DNA from: Novosphingobium flavum
Lineage (GTDB): Bacteria; Pseudomonadota; Alphaproteobacteria; Sphingomonadales; Sphingomonadaceae
Assembly: GCF_014230315.1 (NCBI RefSeq)
Contig: NZ_JACLAW010000011.1
Coordinates: forward strand, 1-64,000
DNA length: 64,000 nt
Reading direction: 5' to 3'
Part shown: positions 35,245-45,206 of the stretch, one piece after another
Numbering within the stretch: position 1 is the stretch's first letter
Layout: the number at the start of each line of letters is the position of its first letter
Program-made: the position numbers and the translations under genes
Notes under the pieces: generated by a model
Seen by the model: the letters and a program-made list of their open reading frames with translations, nothing else
What the model was told of the DNA's origin: nothing
The model's database searches: none

Positions 35245-36989
35245 TTTTCTCCGGGGATGGCGGCGCGTTGCGGCGGGACGGGCGGGTTCTGTTCAGCAGG
35301 ACTTGGCCGGCTGACCGCGCCGTCCTCCAGCCGCAGCACCGATTGCACCAGCCGGCGGGTATAGGGATGGGCGGGGTTGGCGATGATGTCGGCGGTAGGG
35401 CCGCTTTCCACGATCCGGCCTTCGTGCAGCACGGCGACCCGGTCGGTGATGCCGGCGATGGAGCCAAGATCGTGCGAGATGAAGACCTGGGCGACGCCGC
35501 GTTCGTCCGCCATCCGCCGCATCAGTTCGAGCACGTGGATGCGGTTGACCGCGTCCAGCGCGCTGACCGGTTCGTCCAGCAGAAGGATCGCGGGATCCAT
35601 CGCCAGCGCGCGGGCGATGATCACGCGCTGCCGCTGGCCACCCGACAGGTCACGCGGGAGGCGGACGGAAAGGGCCGGGTCCAGACCGACGGCCGCCAGC
35701 GCTGTGGCCACCCGTTCGGCCCGCTCCGCCGCGCCGATCCCGCCGCGGATATCCAGCCCTTCGCCGATGGACCCGGCCACGGTGAGGTCGGGGTCGAGGC
35801 TGCGCAGCGGGTCCTGAAAGGCGTGCTGGATCTGGCTGGACTGGCGAAAGCGGCGCAGTTCTCGGCCGCGCAGGGCCGAAATGTCCTGTCCGTTGAAGTG
35901 GATGGTCCCGGTTTCCGGGGCAACCACCCCCAGGATCGCGCGAAGCACAGTGGTCTTGCCGCAGCCGGTTTCCCCGATCAGGCCGAGGATCTCGCCCCGC
36001 TGCACGGTGAGGTCGATGCCATCCAGCACGGCGCGGTTGCCATAGGCGGCGCGCAGGTTGGTAATTTCCAGCAGGGGGCGCGGGGCAGGTGCGGCGGCCG
36101 GATCGGGCGCTGGCGGAAGGGACTGGCCCACCGCGTCGATCGAATAGCGGGCGTGGTTGTCCACCAGGCTGCGGGTATAGGCATGGGCCGGGCTGCGCAG
36201 GACCTGTGCGGTCGTCCCGGCTTCGACGATCCGGCCGCCCTGCATCACGATCACATGATCGCAGACCTGCGCCACCACGGCGAGATCGTGTGAGACCAGG
36301 ATCAGGGTCAGCCCCTGTTCGCGGCGCAATTCATCCAGCAGGGCCAGCACCTCGGCCTGCACCGTCACGTCGAGCGCGGTTGTCGCTTCGTCCGCGATCA
36401 GCAGTTGCGGATTGGCGCTGATGGCGATGGCGATCAGCACCCGCTGGGCCATGCCGCCCGACAGTTCGAACGGATAGAGGTTGAACACCCCCTCGGCATC
36501 GGCCAGCCCGACCCGGCGCAGCAGGGCCAGCGCGCGCTGGTGCGCGGCGCGAGAGTTGAGGCCGGATACCGCGCGCAGGGCCTCGGCCAGTTGCTTGCCG
36601 ACCGGGATCGACGGATTGAGATAGGACGCCGGGTCCTGGAACACGGCGGCGAGGTCCACCCCACGCAGGGCCTGCCAGCCGCGCCGGTCGAGCCGGGTCA
36701 GGTCATGGTCGCCATAGCGGATCGAGCCAGACGCCACCCTCAGCCCGGGCGGCAGCAGGTTGAGGATGGCGCGGCAGGTCAGCGACTTGCCGCTGCCGGA
36801 TTCGCCGACGATGCCGATGGTGCCGCCGCGCGGGACATCGAAGCCCACGTCGTCGACCAGGGTCTGGCCGCCGGCATCGGCGATGGTCAGGCAGCGCAAC
36901 GACAGCAGCGGCGGCAGGGATGGGGCGGGTCGGGGCCGGAGGGCAGCGGTCCGACCGGTGAATTCCACGATGTTGCCGGCGATGTTCAT
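35241..36989 (-). CDS. Fused double ATPase of a peptide/nickel-type ABC importer (DppD-DppF type)
   Basis: The 582-residue protein contains two complete ATPase domains. The first (about residues 25-270) has G-E-S-G-S-G-K-S, L-S-G-G-M-A-Q-R and L-L-I-A-D-E-A-T-T-A-L-D. The second (about 300-545) has G-E-T-G-C-G-K-T-T, L-S-G-G-Q-R-Q-R and I-L-L-L-D-E-P-V-S-A-L-D. This fusion is common for oligopeptide-type importers with two distinct ATPases. The ATG at 36989 overlaps the permease TGA (ATGA); the frame is open far upstream inside the permease gene but that part is a shadow. Confidence 0.92.
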   Translation of the reverse strand: MNIAGNIVEFTGRTAALRPRPAPSLPPLLSLRCLTIADAGGQTLVDDVGFDVPRGGTIGIVGESGSGKSLTCRAILNLLPPGLRVASGSIRYGDHDLTRLDRRGWQALRGVDLAAVFQDPASYLNPSIPVGKQLAEALRAVSGLNSRAAHQRALALLRRVGLADAEGVFNLYPFELSGGMAQRVLIAIAISANPQLLIADEATTALDVTVQAEVLALLDELRREQGLTLILVSHDLAVVAQVCDHVIVMQGGRIVEAGTTAQVLRSPAHAYTRSLVDNHARYSIDAVGQSLPPAPDPAAAPAPRPLLEITNLRAAYGNRAVLDGIDLTVQRGEILGLIGETGCGKTTVLRAILGVVAPETGTIHFNGQDISALRGRELRRFRQSSQIQHAFQDPLRSLDPDLTVAGSIGEGLDIRGGIGAAERAERVATALAAVGLDPALSVRLPRDLSGGQRQRVIIARALAMDPAILLLDEPVSALDAVNRIHVLELMRRMADERGVAQVFISHDLGSIAGITDRVAVLHEGRIVESGPTADIIANPAHPYTRRLVQSVLRLEDGAVSRPSPAEQNPPVPPQRAAIPGEN

Positions 36990-37813
36990 GCCCAGTGCTC
37001 CTGCGGCGGGGCGGTAAGGTCGCGCAGCGCGTCGGCCAGGGCGTTCATCGCCCAAACCGTGGCCACGATCAGCAGGCCCGGCGCGAAGGGGCCATAGGGA
37101 CGCTCGTAAAGCGTGGTCAGGTCGGTCGCGAGCAGGCCGCCCCAGGTCGGTTCGGGCGGGACCACGCCGATGCCGAGGAAGGTCAGCGAAGCGACGATCG
37201 ACAGGCAGGCTCCGGTCATCGCAGCGGTGGTCACCGCCACGGCGGGCAGGACCTTGGCCAGGACGTGGCGGCGGATGATGAAGGCCGTTGAGGCGCCCAT
37301 CAGCCGCGCGGCCTCGACATATTCGGCATTGACCACGGCCAGCGCCGCCGCCCGGCCGACGCGGTAGAACACCGGGGTGATCAGGATCCCCACCGCGAAC
37401 ATCGCCTGGCCAAGGCCATTGCCGAGCATGGCGGTCATCGCGACGGCAAAGACGAGGAACGGCAGGGTCATCAGCGCATCGACCAGGCGCAGGCTGATCC
37501 ATTCGAAGGTGCGGCTGAGGAAGACCGACAGCAGCCCCGGGACCACGCCCAAGACCAGCCCGATCGCCACCGACAGCAGGCTTGCCAGGATCGACACCGG
37601 CGATCCCGCCAGCAGCCGGCTCAGCACGTCGCGACCGAAGGCATCGGTGCCGAGCCAGTGCCGTGCGCTCGGCCCTTCGAGCAGGGCATAGGGATTTTGC
37701 GCCAGCGGGTCCTGCGGGGTCAGCAGGGGGCCAAGTGCGACCAGCAGGGCCACCACCGCGAGGATGGCCAATGCCGGGCGGGCCGAACGGCTGGCGATCA
37801 GGCGTTTGAACAT
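36986..37813 (-). CDS. ABC importer permease (DppC type)
   Basis: The 275-residue membrane protein starts M-F-K-R-L-I-A-S-R with an early hydrophobic helix. It has the DppC-like G-T-D-A-F-G-R-D-V-L-S-R-L-L motif and the permease EAA loop around E-A-A-R-L-M-G-A-S-T-A-F-I. The product pairs with the DppB-type permease whose stop is four bases upstream, and its TGA overlaps the ATPase ATG. Confidence 0.92.
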   Translation of the reverse strand: MFKRLIASRSARPALAILAVVALLVALGPLLTPQDPLAQNPYALLEGPSARHWLGTDAFGRDVLSRLLAGSPVSILASLLSVAIGLVLGVVPGLLSVFLSRTFEWISLRLVDALMTLPFLVFAVAMTAMLGNGLGQAMFAVGILITPVFYRVGRAAALAVVNAEYVEAARLMGASTAFIIRRHVLAKVLPAVAVTTAAMTGACLSIVASLTFLGIGVVPPEPTWGGLLATDLTTLYERPYGPFAPGLLIVATVWAMNALADALRDLTAPPQEHWA

Positions 37814-37817
37814 GGGG

Positions 37818-38840
37818 TCAGTCCTTTCGCCGGGTGGCGGGTTGCAGCAGGCCCAGCAGCAGGTTGATGACCAGATTGCAGGCCAGCACGATCAGGATCG
37901 AGACGACCAGCGTGCCCTGAACCACAGGCACGTCGCCGCGCAGGGCGGAATCGGCAGCCATCTTGCCGATGCCGGGCATGGTGAAGATGGTTTCGGTAAC
38001 CACGGCCCCGCCGATCAACATGGGCACCCTCAGGGCCAGCACCGACAGGGCTGGTCCCGCGCCATTGCGCAGGACGTGGACGAACAGGATGCGGCGCGGC
38101 GAAAGCCCGCGCACCACGGCCCCCGTGACATAGTTTTCCGAAAGCGCGGTGACGAGCCCGGTGCGCAGCTGGCGCGACAGGTCGGCGACGATGTCGACGC
38201 TGAGCGCGGCGGCCGGGATGGCGATGATCCGCAGCCATCCGGCGGGGTCCTCGGAAAAAGGGATGTATCCGGCCGCGGGCAGCAGGTTGAGCCACAGGCT
38301 GAACACCAGGATCAGCACGATCGCGACCACGAACGGCGGCAGGGCGGAGGCGAGCGAGGCAAAGGCGGTCACCCCCCGGTCAAGCCAGGACCCGCGGCGG
38401 ACCGCGGCGGCAATGCCCAGCACGCTGCCCAGCACCACCCCGATCACCAGCGCGGCGCCGGCCACAGACAGGCTGATCGGCAGGCGCTGGGCGATCAGGT
38501 GCGCCACCGGCACGCCGTTGAACCACGACACGCCGAAATCCCCCCGGGCCAGGCCCGCCATCCATGCGAGGTACTGGATCGCCACCGGGCGATCGAGGCC
38601 GAAATCATGGCGGATCCGTGCCACCATCTCAGGGCTGGCGGCATCGCCGGCGACGCCGGCGGCCGGGTCCAGCCCGCTGGCCTGACCCAGCAGGAACGTG
38701 ATCAGCGTGGCCGCCACGAACACTGGCACCACGATCAGCGCGAGCGAGCGCAGGACCTGCCAGCGCGAGGCCTTGCGCGGCCGGCGGACCGGCGCGGGAG
38801 GCGCCACGGCAGAAGACGGTTGGACGGCCACGGTGCTCAT
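37818..38840 (-). CDS. ABC importer permease (DppB type)
   Basis: The 340-residue protein has a short cytoplasmic N-terminus rich in Pro/Arg and then five to six membrane segments. R-H-D-F-G-L-D-R-P, Y-L-A-W-M-A-G-L-A-R-G-D-F-G-V-S and a permease EAA-type loop near V-R-G-L-S-P-R-R-I-L-F mark the DppB family. Start 38840 (M-S-T-V-A-V) overlaps the binding-protein TGA by four bases, which decides it against the longer open frame to 38921. Confidence 0.9.
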   Translation of the reverse strand: MSTVAVQPSSAVAPPAPVRRPRKASRWQVLRSLALIVVPVFVAATLITFLLGQASGLDPAAGVAGDAASPEMVARIRHDFGLDRPVAIQYLAWMAGLARGDFGVSWFNGVPVAHLIAQRLPISLSVAGAALVIGVVLGSVLGIAAAVRRGSWLDRGVTAFASLASALPPFVVAIVLILVFSLWLNLLPAAGYIPFSEDPAGWLRIIAIPAAALSVDIVADLSRQLRTGLVTALSENYVTGAVVRGLSPRRILFVHVLRNGAGPALSVLALRVPMLIGGAVVTETIFTMPGIGKMAADSALRGDVPVVQGTLVVSILIVLACNLVINLLLGLLQPATRRKD

Positions 38841-40363
38841 TCGACGCGCACTCCTTCCCAACGGACCTGCGAGGGCAGCAGGTTGAGGTGTTTGACCCGG
38901 CTGCGCGCCGCGACGATCCATGGCGCGCTGTACAGATAGTCGCTGGGCGACTGGGCCACGGCGATGCGCACGGCCTCGTGCAGGCGGGCCTTGTAGGCCG
39001 GATCGTCGGTGGGGGTGCGGCGCACCCGTTCCACCGCCGCGAGGAATTCCGGCGCGGCATAGGGTCCGCTGAGGTTCATGATCCCGGCCGGGCCATAGGT
39101 GGCCAGCAGGTTCTGCACCGGGCTCTCGCGCCCGATCGTGCCGTCCACCGCGAGCTGCGGACGCTTGGCGACATAGACCTCGCTTTGCCAGCTGGACGAA
39201 CCGGGCGGGATGACGCGGATGCGGGCCTTGATCCCGATCCGGACCAGCTGGGCCTGGGCAATTTCGGCCCCGCCATCGGCGGTCTGCGGGTTGGCCGCGA
39301 TTTCGAGCGAGAGCTGGCCGGGGCCATAACCCGCCGCGCGCAACAGGGCGCGGGCGCGGGCCGGGTCATAGGACCAGCGCGTTTCGGTCTGCGGATCGAA
39401 GGCGAAGTAACCGGGTGGAAAGGGCTGGTGGGTTGGCGCGCCGATCCCGTCGGTCACGATCTGGACGAATTCGCGCCGGTCAAACGCATAGCGCAGTGCC
39501 TCGACCACGCGGGGATCGTTGAACGGCGGCTTGTTGCGGTTGATCGAGACGTTTGCCGCGTTCAGCGAGGGGGCGATCACCACGGTCAGCCCGCGTTCGC
39601 GCGCTTCCTTCACCTTGTGGGCGGGAATGCGGGTGGCAACGTCGATGGAACCCGACAACAGGGCCGCGACCAGCGTGGAGGGATCGGGCGAATTGGTCAG
39701 CTCCATCCGCCGGATGTGGATGTTGGCCGCGTCCCAGTAGTTCGGGTTCTTTTCGAAATAGGCATGGGATTCGGGCGTGAACTCGATCATCCGGAACGGC
39801 CCTGCGCCGACCGGCCACAGCGCCAGCCGCTTGGGATCGCGCGCCGCGCCCGGGCTGGTGACCGCGCCGACCCGGCCCGCCAGCACATAGGGCAGCTGAT
39901 AGTCCGGGCGGGCCAGATGCAGGGTCAGGCGCAGCGGGCCATCGGTGGTGACGCGATCGATCCCCTGCAATTCGGCCTTGAGGAAGCTGTCCTTCTGCGC
40001 CTTGCCGCGATCGAGGAAGGCCTTGACTGCGGCGGCGTCGAGCGGGCTGTCGTCGCTGAAGCGCAGGCCCGGGCGCAGGGTGAAAGTGAGGGCCGTGCCG
40101 TCCTTGCTGTAGGTCCAGCTTTGGGCCAGCGCCGGCTCCGGCTCGCCCGCCTGGTTCAGCCGGGTGAGCGAGGCATAGGCCAGGCTGATGGTGTTGATGT
40201 CGGCCCCGGTGCGGCTGGTCACCGGGTCCCACGAGGTGGGCATCGTGAAGGCCCAGCGCACGCGGTCCTTCGCCGCCTGATCCGACGAGCCGCAGCCTGC
40301 CACCAGCAGCAGCGCACCGAGTGCGAGGGCCAGCAATGGCGGGCGCGGTCTCGTCGGGATCAT
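38837..40363 (-). CDS. Lipoprotein substrate-binding protein, family 5 (DppA/OppA type)
   Basis: The 508-residue protein has a lipoprotein signal L-L-L-V-A-G-C with the lipidation Cys at about residue 24. A family-5 binding fold follows: M-P-T-S-W-D-P-V, L-A-Q-S-W-T-Y-S-K-D-G-T-A-L-T-F-T-L-R-P-G-L-R-F-S-D, and V-V-E-A-L-R-Y-A-F-D-R. It delivers the ligand to the two permeases. Family-5 proteins bind peptides but also nickel, glutathione and other thiols; the neighbouring monooxygenases suggest an organosulfur ligand. Confidence 0.9.
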   Translation of the reverse strand: MIPTRPRPPLLALALGALLLVAGCGSSDQAAKDRVRWAFTMPTSWDPVTSRTGADINTISLAYASLTRLNQAGEPEPALAQSWTYSKDGTALTFTLRPGLRFSDDSPLDAAAVKAFLDRGKAQKDSFLKAELQGIDRVTTDGPLRLTLHLARPDYQLPYVLAGRVGAVTSPGAARDPKRLALWPVGAGPFRMIEFTPESHAYFEKNPNYWDAANIHIRRMELTNSPDPSTLVAALLSGSIDVATRIPAHKVKEARERGLTVVIAPSLNAANVSINRNKPPFNDPRVVEALRYAFDRREFVQIVTDGIGAPTHQPFPPGYFAFDPQTETRWSYDPARARALLRAAGYGPGQLSLEIAANPQTADGGAEIAQAQLVRIGIKARIRVIPPGSSSWQSEVYVAKRPQLAVDGTIGRESPVQNLLATYGPAGIMNLSGPYAAPEFLAAVERVRRTPTDDPAYKARLHEAVRIAVAQSPSDYLYSAPWIVAARSRVKHLNLLPSQVRWEGVRVE

Positions 40364-40389
40364 GGCCGGTCCTGTCCTGTCCGATCCGT

Positions 40390-41763
40390 TCAGGCGACCA
40401 GTGCCGGGCGGACGCCGTCGTCCTGCGGCGCGGATTCGGCCGGGGTTCGGACATTTTCCGGCTTGGGCAGGCCGAGGTGGCCGCGCAGGGTGCTGTCCTC
40501 GTAGTCGGTGCGATAGACCCCGCGCGCCTGCAGGATCGGCACGACTTCGCGGGTGAAGCGGGCGAACTGGTCGGGATGGCCGAGCATCAGGTTGATCCCG
40601 TCCAGCGCGCGCCCTTCGAACCAGCGGATGATTTCGTTCGCCACCGTTTCCGCGCTGCCGACGAACGGGCTCTTGCGGGTGAGGCTGGCGGCTTCGACCG
40701 TCTGGCGCAGGGTCAGGCCCTGGTCGAGCGCGAGGCGGGTAATGCGGCTGGCCTGGGTGAAGAAGCTGCGCCGGGCATGTTCGAGCGCCTGGGCCGGGAA
40801 CGGGGCATCGAGGTCGTACTGGCGGAAATCGTGCCAGCCAAAGGCGCGGCCGAATTCGGCCAGGCTCAGCTCGAAATTGTTGTCTCGCCGGTTGTGCTCC
40901 TGTTCGATCTCGCGCGCCTGTTCGTCGGTGTCGCCGACGAAGATGCTGACGCCGGGCAGGATCAGCACCTCGTCGGCATTGCGGCCAAAGCCTTCGGCGC
41001 GGCGGGCGATGTCCTGATAGAAGGCCTGGGCATCCTCGATCCGGGCGGCGTGGGTGAAGATCGCGTCGGCGGTGCGGGCGCCGAGATCGCGACCCTGTTC
41101 GGAATCGCCGGCCTGGAAGATTACCGGTTCGCCCTGCGGCGAGCGCTGGATGTTGAGCGGTCCGGTGACCGACAGGTACTTGCCCTGATGGTTGAGCGCA
41201 TGGAGCTTGGCCGGATCGAGGAACTGGCCGGTCTCGCGGTTGCGCACCAGCGCGCCATCCTCATAGGAGCGCCACAATCCGCGCACGACCTCGAGATATT
41301 CGGCCGCGCGGCCATAGCGGGTGTCATAGTCGAAGTGTTCGTCCAGGCCATAATTGCCCGCGGTCCCGGCATCGCCGCTGGTCACCACGTTCCAGCCGGC
41401 CCGGCCATGGCTGATCAGGTCGAGCGAGGCGAACCGCCGCGCCAGGTTGAACGGCGCGTTGAACGAGGTGGTGGCCGTACCGACCAGGCCGATGCGCGCC
41501 GTGGTCACAGCGAGGGCCGAAAGCAGGGTGAACGGCTCCAGCCGGTTGAGATAGTGCGGCGGCGAATCCGGGGTGATGAACTGGCTGTCGACGATGAAGA
41601 CAAAGTCGAACTTGGCCGCTTCGGCCTGCCGGACCACGTCGATGTACCAGTCGATATCGACGCTGGCATCGGCCGGGACCTGCGGGTCGAGCCAGCGATT
41701 GCCGTGGCCGGGGCCGCCGACGCCGGTGGGGACGAGGCCGAGTTTCAGGGTCCGCTTGGTCAT
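40390..41763 (-). CDS. LLM-class flavin-dependent monooxygenase (NtaA/SnaA/DszA type), copy 2
   Basis: The 457-residue protein is a paralogue of the one at 33916-35244, sharing D-A-S-V-x-I-D-W-Y, F-D-F-V-F-I-V-D-S-Q, L-N-R-L-E-P, L-A-S-L-D-L-I-S-x-G-R-A-G-W-N and G-P-L-N-I-Q-R-S-P-Q-G. It opens the importer operon, 26 bases before the binding-protein gene, and sits 58 bases after the broken TonB receptor. Two related monooxygenases flanking one importer suggest two steps or two substrates in the same pathway. FMNH2 must come from a reductase elsewhere. Confidence 0.9.
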   Translation of the reverse strand: MTKRTLKLGLVPTGVGGPGHGNRWLDPQVPADASVDIDWYIDVVRQAEAAKFDFVFIVDSQFITPDSPPHYLNRLEPFTLLSALAVTTARIGLVGTATTSFNAPFNLARRFASLDLISHGRAGWNVVTSGDAGTAGNYGLDEHFDYDTRYGRAAEYLEVVRGLWRSYEDGALVRNRETGQFLDPAKLHALNHQGKYLSVTGPLNIQRSPQGEPVIFQAGDSEQGRDLGARTADAIFTHAARIEDAQAFYQDIARRAEGFGRNADEVLILPGVSIFVGDTDEQAREIEQEHNRRDNNFELSLAEFGRAFGWHDFRQYDLDAPFPAQALEHARRSFFTQASRITRLALDQGLTLRQTVEAASLTRKSPFVGSAETVANEIIRWFEGRALDGINLMLGHPDQFARFTREVVPILQARGVYRTDYEDSTLRGHLGLPKPENVRTPAESAPQDDGVRPALVA

Positions 41764-41821
41764 GACGCTGCTCCTTCAGGGGGGGTGGGACGGTGGGGGA
41801 TGATGGAGAGGGCGCGGCGCA

Positions 41822-44269
41822 TCAGATCCGGCCCTTGAGGGTGACGCCGAACAGGCGCGGGTCGCCAAGCGCGGCGAGCACTACGCCGTAGGCGCTGCTG
41901 ACCGAGCGGGTGTTGTAATAGTCCTTGTCGAGCAGGTTCCGGACCCAGAGCGACACGTCCCAGCGGTTGTCGGCGCTGCGCACCCCGCCGTGCAGGCCGA
42001 CCAGCGCATAGCCCGGCACCCGCGAGAACGGATCGAGGTTGACCGCGGCATAGAAGTCCGAGCGGTAGCTGACGTCGCCGCCGAGATAGACCTCGGCCCG
42101 GCCGGCGGAATGGACATATTCCGCGCTGCCGGTCAGCGCCCATTTGGGCGCGCCCGATGCCTGCCGGCCGCTGAGGTCGATCAGGCCGAGGTAGGAATTG
42201 AGATACTGCGCAGGGGCGGCTTGATAGGACCGGTATTTGGCATCGTTTTAGGTGCCGGCAAAGGCTAGCGTGAAGCCGGGGAGCGGCGTGGCCCGGGCGT
42301 CTACCTCGACCCCGCGCGACCGCAGGTTGCCGACATTGGTGATGTAGCTGACCGCCGGGGTAACCGCCGAGTTGACGAAGTTTGCCTGGTAATTGCTGAC
42401 ATCGGCCCAGAACAGCGCAAGGTTGAATTCCGCCTTGCCGCCCAGCAGGCGGCTTTTGAGGCCCAGTTCGTAATTGTCGACCTTTTCCGGTTTGACGAAG
42501 ATGTCGATCCCGTTCGACGGTGCGACCAGATTGATGCCGGGCGACTTGTAGCCGCGCGACCACGACGCGTAGGTATGGACATTGGCGCCAAGGTCATAGG
42601 CGGCAACCAGGTTCCACGACAGGTTGTCGGTGTTGCGCTGGGCGGTGTAGCTGGCGGTCGGCGCCAGGGCGGCGCGGCGGGCGATGACCGTGGCCTGGGT
42701 CGCCGGATCGAAGCTGGATAGGGGCGCGACATTGCCCGTGGCATAGGCATCGTACAGCCCGGTCTTGTGCTCATAGGTATAGCGCAAGCCGCCTGTGATG
42801 CGGAAATCGGGCGCAATGTTCCACGTCGCCTGGCCATAGGCGGCGTAGCTGTAGGTCTGCGGCACGACATGGGCATAGGCGACCAGCCCGTCCAGCGCGG
42901 ACGACGGCAGGGTGGACACCGTGGCGGTCGGCGTGTTGGCCGTCGTCAGCCAGGCCGAAGCGTCGCGGCCATAGAGCTGGATCTGCTTGTCGTCGGCCTT
43001 CTGCCAGAAGAAATAGAGCCCGGCCGTATAGTCGACCGTCTTCTGCCCGTTCGAGGCGAGGCGGAATTCCTGGCTGAACTGCTGCTGGTCGGTGTCGACC
43101 ACGGAATTGACCACCACGTTGGCGCCGATCTGGTCACCGTCGTAGTTGGGGATCCACTTCCAGTTGCGATAGGCCGTGATCGAAGTGAGCGTGGCCGGGC
43201 CGGTGTCCCAGTCGGCGCGGGCCTGCAGGCCCCAACTGGGCATTTCGTCATATTGCGAGGAATCGAGATCGACATTGCGGGCAAACGGATCGATCGCGAT
43301 CGGGACATAGCCGACGTCGGCGGCACGGGCATAGAACCCGCGCACCTGGGTGCCGTTGGCCAGCGTGGTCGGCAGCACCTCGGCCACGCTCTGGAAGCCC
43401 ATGTTGCCGCTCTGGATGCTGTAGTCGCCGATCAGGCGCAGCTTGAAGCTGTCGGTCGGCTTGTAGAGCACGTCGATCCGGGCGGAATGGTTTTCCTGGT
43501 TGTCCCAGTCCTGCTGGTATTTCGTGTTGTGGATCAGGCCGTCGCGGCGGCTGTAAAGATAGCTGACGCGGAAGGCGAGGGTGTCGCCGATCGGCGCATC
43601 AAGGCTGGCTGCGGCGCGGATCTGGTTGTAGTTGCCATAGGTGATCTCGCCCCGGCCTTCGGGATCGAAGGTCGGCTCGCGGGTCTTGATGTCGAGCGCG
43701 CCGGCCACCGTGTTCTTGCCGAACAGGGTGCCCTGCGGCCCGCGCAGCAGCTGGATGCTCTCCACGTCGAGCAGGTCGGTGATGACCGAGCCGGTACGCG
43801 GGCGGTAGACCCCGTCGACATAGAGGCCGACACCCTGTTCCAGCCCGTCGTTGGTGCCGCCGGCATTGGTGCCGACGCCGCGGATGGTGATGGTCTGGTT
43901 GCGCCCGCTGAACCCCTGGATGTTGAGGCTGGGCAGCTGTTGCATCACCTGCTTGACGGTGACCGCGCCCTGCGCTGCCAGCTGGTCCTGCGACAGGCTG
44001 GTGATCCCGATCGGCACGGCCTGCGCGCTTTCGGTGCGATAGCGGGCGGTGACGGTGATCTCGGTCACGGCATCGGACCCGGCGTCTGCGGAGGCATCGG
44101 CCGCAGCTGCCTCGGCCGCCTCGGCGACGTCGGCAGCATGGGCGGTGGTGGCCATGGCGCCCAACGTCAGCACGATGGCCGAGGCGCTCAACAAGCGGCG
44201 GCGGGCAGCAGCGGAAGATGCGACAAAACGGTTCAATTCAACTTTCAACGTAACCCCCTGGGCGTTCAC
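41822..44269 (-). pseudogene. TonB-dependent receptor interrupted by a single in-frame TAA
   Basis: The frame codes for a normal receptor: signal sequence, TonB-box/plug (I-T-V-T-A-R-Y-R, then S-L-N-I-Q-G-F-S-G-R-N-Q, G-T-L-F-G-K-N-T-V-A-G-A). After 673 residues a TAA at 42248-42250 stands where relatives have Tyr/Phe in the A-G-T-[Y]-N-D-A-K-Y motif. The same frame then continues for 141 codons through a normal C-terminus (L-D-K-D-Y-Y-N-T-R, ending G-V-T-L-K-G-R-I). A TAT/TAC to TAA change explains it. The truncated product would lack the last barrel strands. Start is GTG 44269 or TTG 44248. It heads the organosulfur importer operon. Confidence 0.85.
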
Positions 44270-44306
44270 GAAATCGGTGCTACCTCAGGATCGGATTAAT
44301 CCCTAC

Positions 44307-44324
44307 CAATTCAATAGAGAATTG
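44307..44324. promoter_or_regulatory. Inverted repeat CAATTC-N6-GAATTG upstream of the broken receptor
   Basis: Perfect 6-bp arms around AATAGA lie 38 bases upstream of the receptor start in an AT-rich gap (44270-44422) between receptor and cysteine-dioxygenase-like gene. This is a possible regulator site; which protein binds it is unknown. Confidence 0.35.
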
Positions 44325-44422
44325 ATCGAGCGGTTATGACTTTCGCTCAACCTTTGGCGATAGTCATTGTATATCAGATATTTATATGGCCGTTCCGGCC
44401 TCGCCGGGTCGCCGGGCAGCGT

Positions 44423-45097
44423 TCAGACTGGCTGCCACAGGTTCGGCAGCGGGCAGTCGGCATAGCCCGAAATGAACGGGTGGGCGGCGCCGCTGTCGTC
44501 GAGGACAGATCGTGCGACGGCGCCGATATTGGCACCATAGACGTGGATGCTGATCGACGTGCCGTCGGGAACGGCATTGGCGACGCGGTGGATATCACCG
44601 ATCCGCGGGCTGACCGCGTCGACCTCTCCCGGGCCGAGGATCTGTGGCGGGCCGACGGGTATCAGTCCGTCCGGGCCGCGCGCGAAACCTTGCGCCTCCT
44701 CGGCCCCGCGCAGCACGCCTACCAGCCCCCAGACGCGGTGATCGTGAACCGGGGTGGCCTGTCCCGGACCCCAGACGAAGCTGACCACGCAGAACCGCTC
44801 GCGGCTGTCGCAATGCAGCAGATATTGCTGGTAGCGGTCGGGGTGCGGGCGGGCATAGCGTTCGGGAAGCCAGTCATCGTGGCGGACAAGATCGGCAAGC
44901 AGGTCGCTGCCTCCGGCCAGGATATCACGTTCCTGCCGGTGATGGGCGACCAGGTCGGCCATGCGGACGATGAACCCGCGCAGGCGCGCGAGGTTGGGGG
45001 CGGGGTCTGGGGCAGCGCTGGACATGGCTGGAAGCTGCCGCGCCATGCCGCTGGTCCGCAAATGAGTTTGCCGGCCGGACCCATGAGCCCCGCTCAT
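44423..45097 (-). CDS. Cysteine dioxygenase-type cupin protein
   Basis: The protein (224 residues from 45097) has the thiol-dioxygenase cupin pattern: T-P-V-H-D-H-R-V-W-G-L-V-G-V-L-R-G with two iron-binding His, and a third His in G-D-I-H-R-V-A-N. S-I-H-V-Y-G is also family-typical. Relatives oxidise cysteine or 3-mercaptopropionate to sulfinates. The start is uncertain (ATG at 45097, 45046 or 45025; none has a strong ribosome-binding site). It is divergent from the LysR gene at 45207 and probably controlled by it. Confidence 0.82.
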   Translation of the reverse strand: MSGAHGSGRQTHLRTSGMARQLPAMSSAAPDPAPNLARLRGFIVRMADLVAHHRQERDILAGGSDLLADLVRHDDWLPERYARPHPDRYQQYLLHCDSRERFCVVSFVWGPGQATPVHDHRVWGLVGVLRGAEEAQGFARGPDGLIPVGPPQILGPGEVDAVSPRIGDIHRVANAVPDGTSISIHVYGANIGAVARSVLDDSGAAHPFISGYADCPLPNLWQPV

Positions 45098-45171
45098 CGG
45101 TGCCTGCGTTACCCCATTCGGGGCGTGGGATAGAAAATGTTGGTTGTCTTCCCGTGCGTCAGGCGATTAAA

Positions 45172-45188
45172 TCTACCAAATAAGTAGA
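45172..45188. promoter_or_regulatory. LysR-type operator candidate TCTAC-N7-GTAGA
   Basis: Perfect 5-bp arms with a 7-base AT-rich spacer and a T-N11-A register, 18 bases upstream of the LysR start and in the divergent gap with the thiol-dioxygenase gene. This position fits autoregulation plus control of the divergent gene. Confidence 0.5.
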
Positions 45189-45206
45189 CATTATTGCCGG
45201 GGCGCC

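Noticed and set aside
42767-44299. 510-codon plus-strand frame opposite the broken TonB receptor
   Set aside because: No start site or family resemblance; long antisense frames are expected here because of codon bias.
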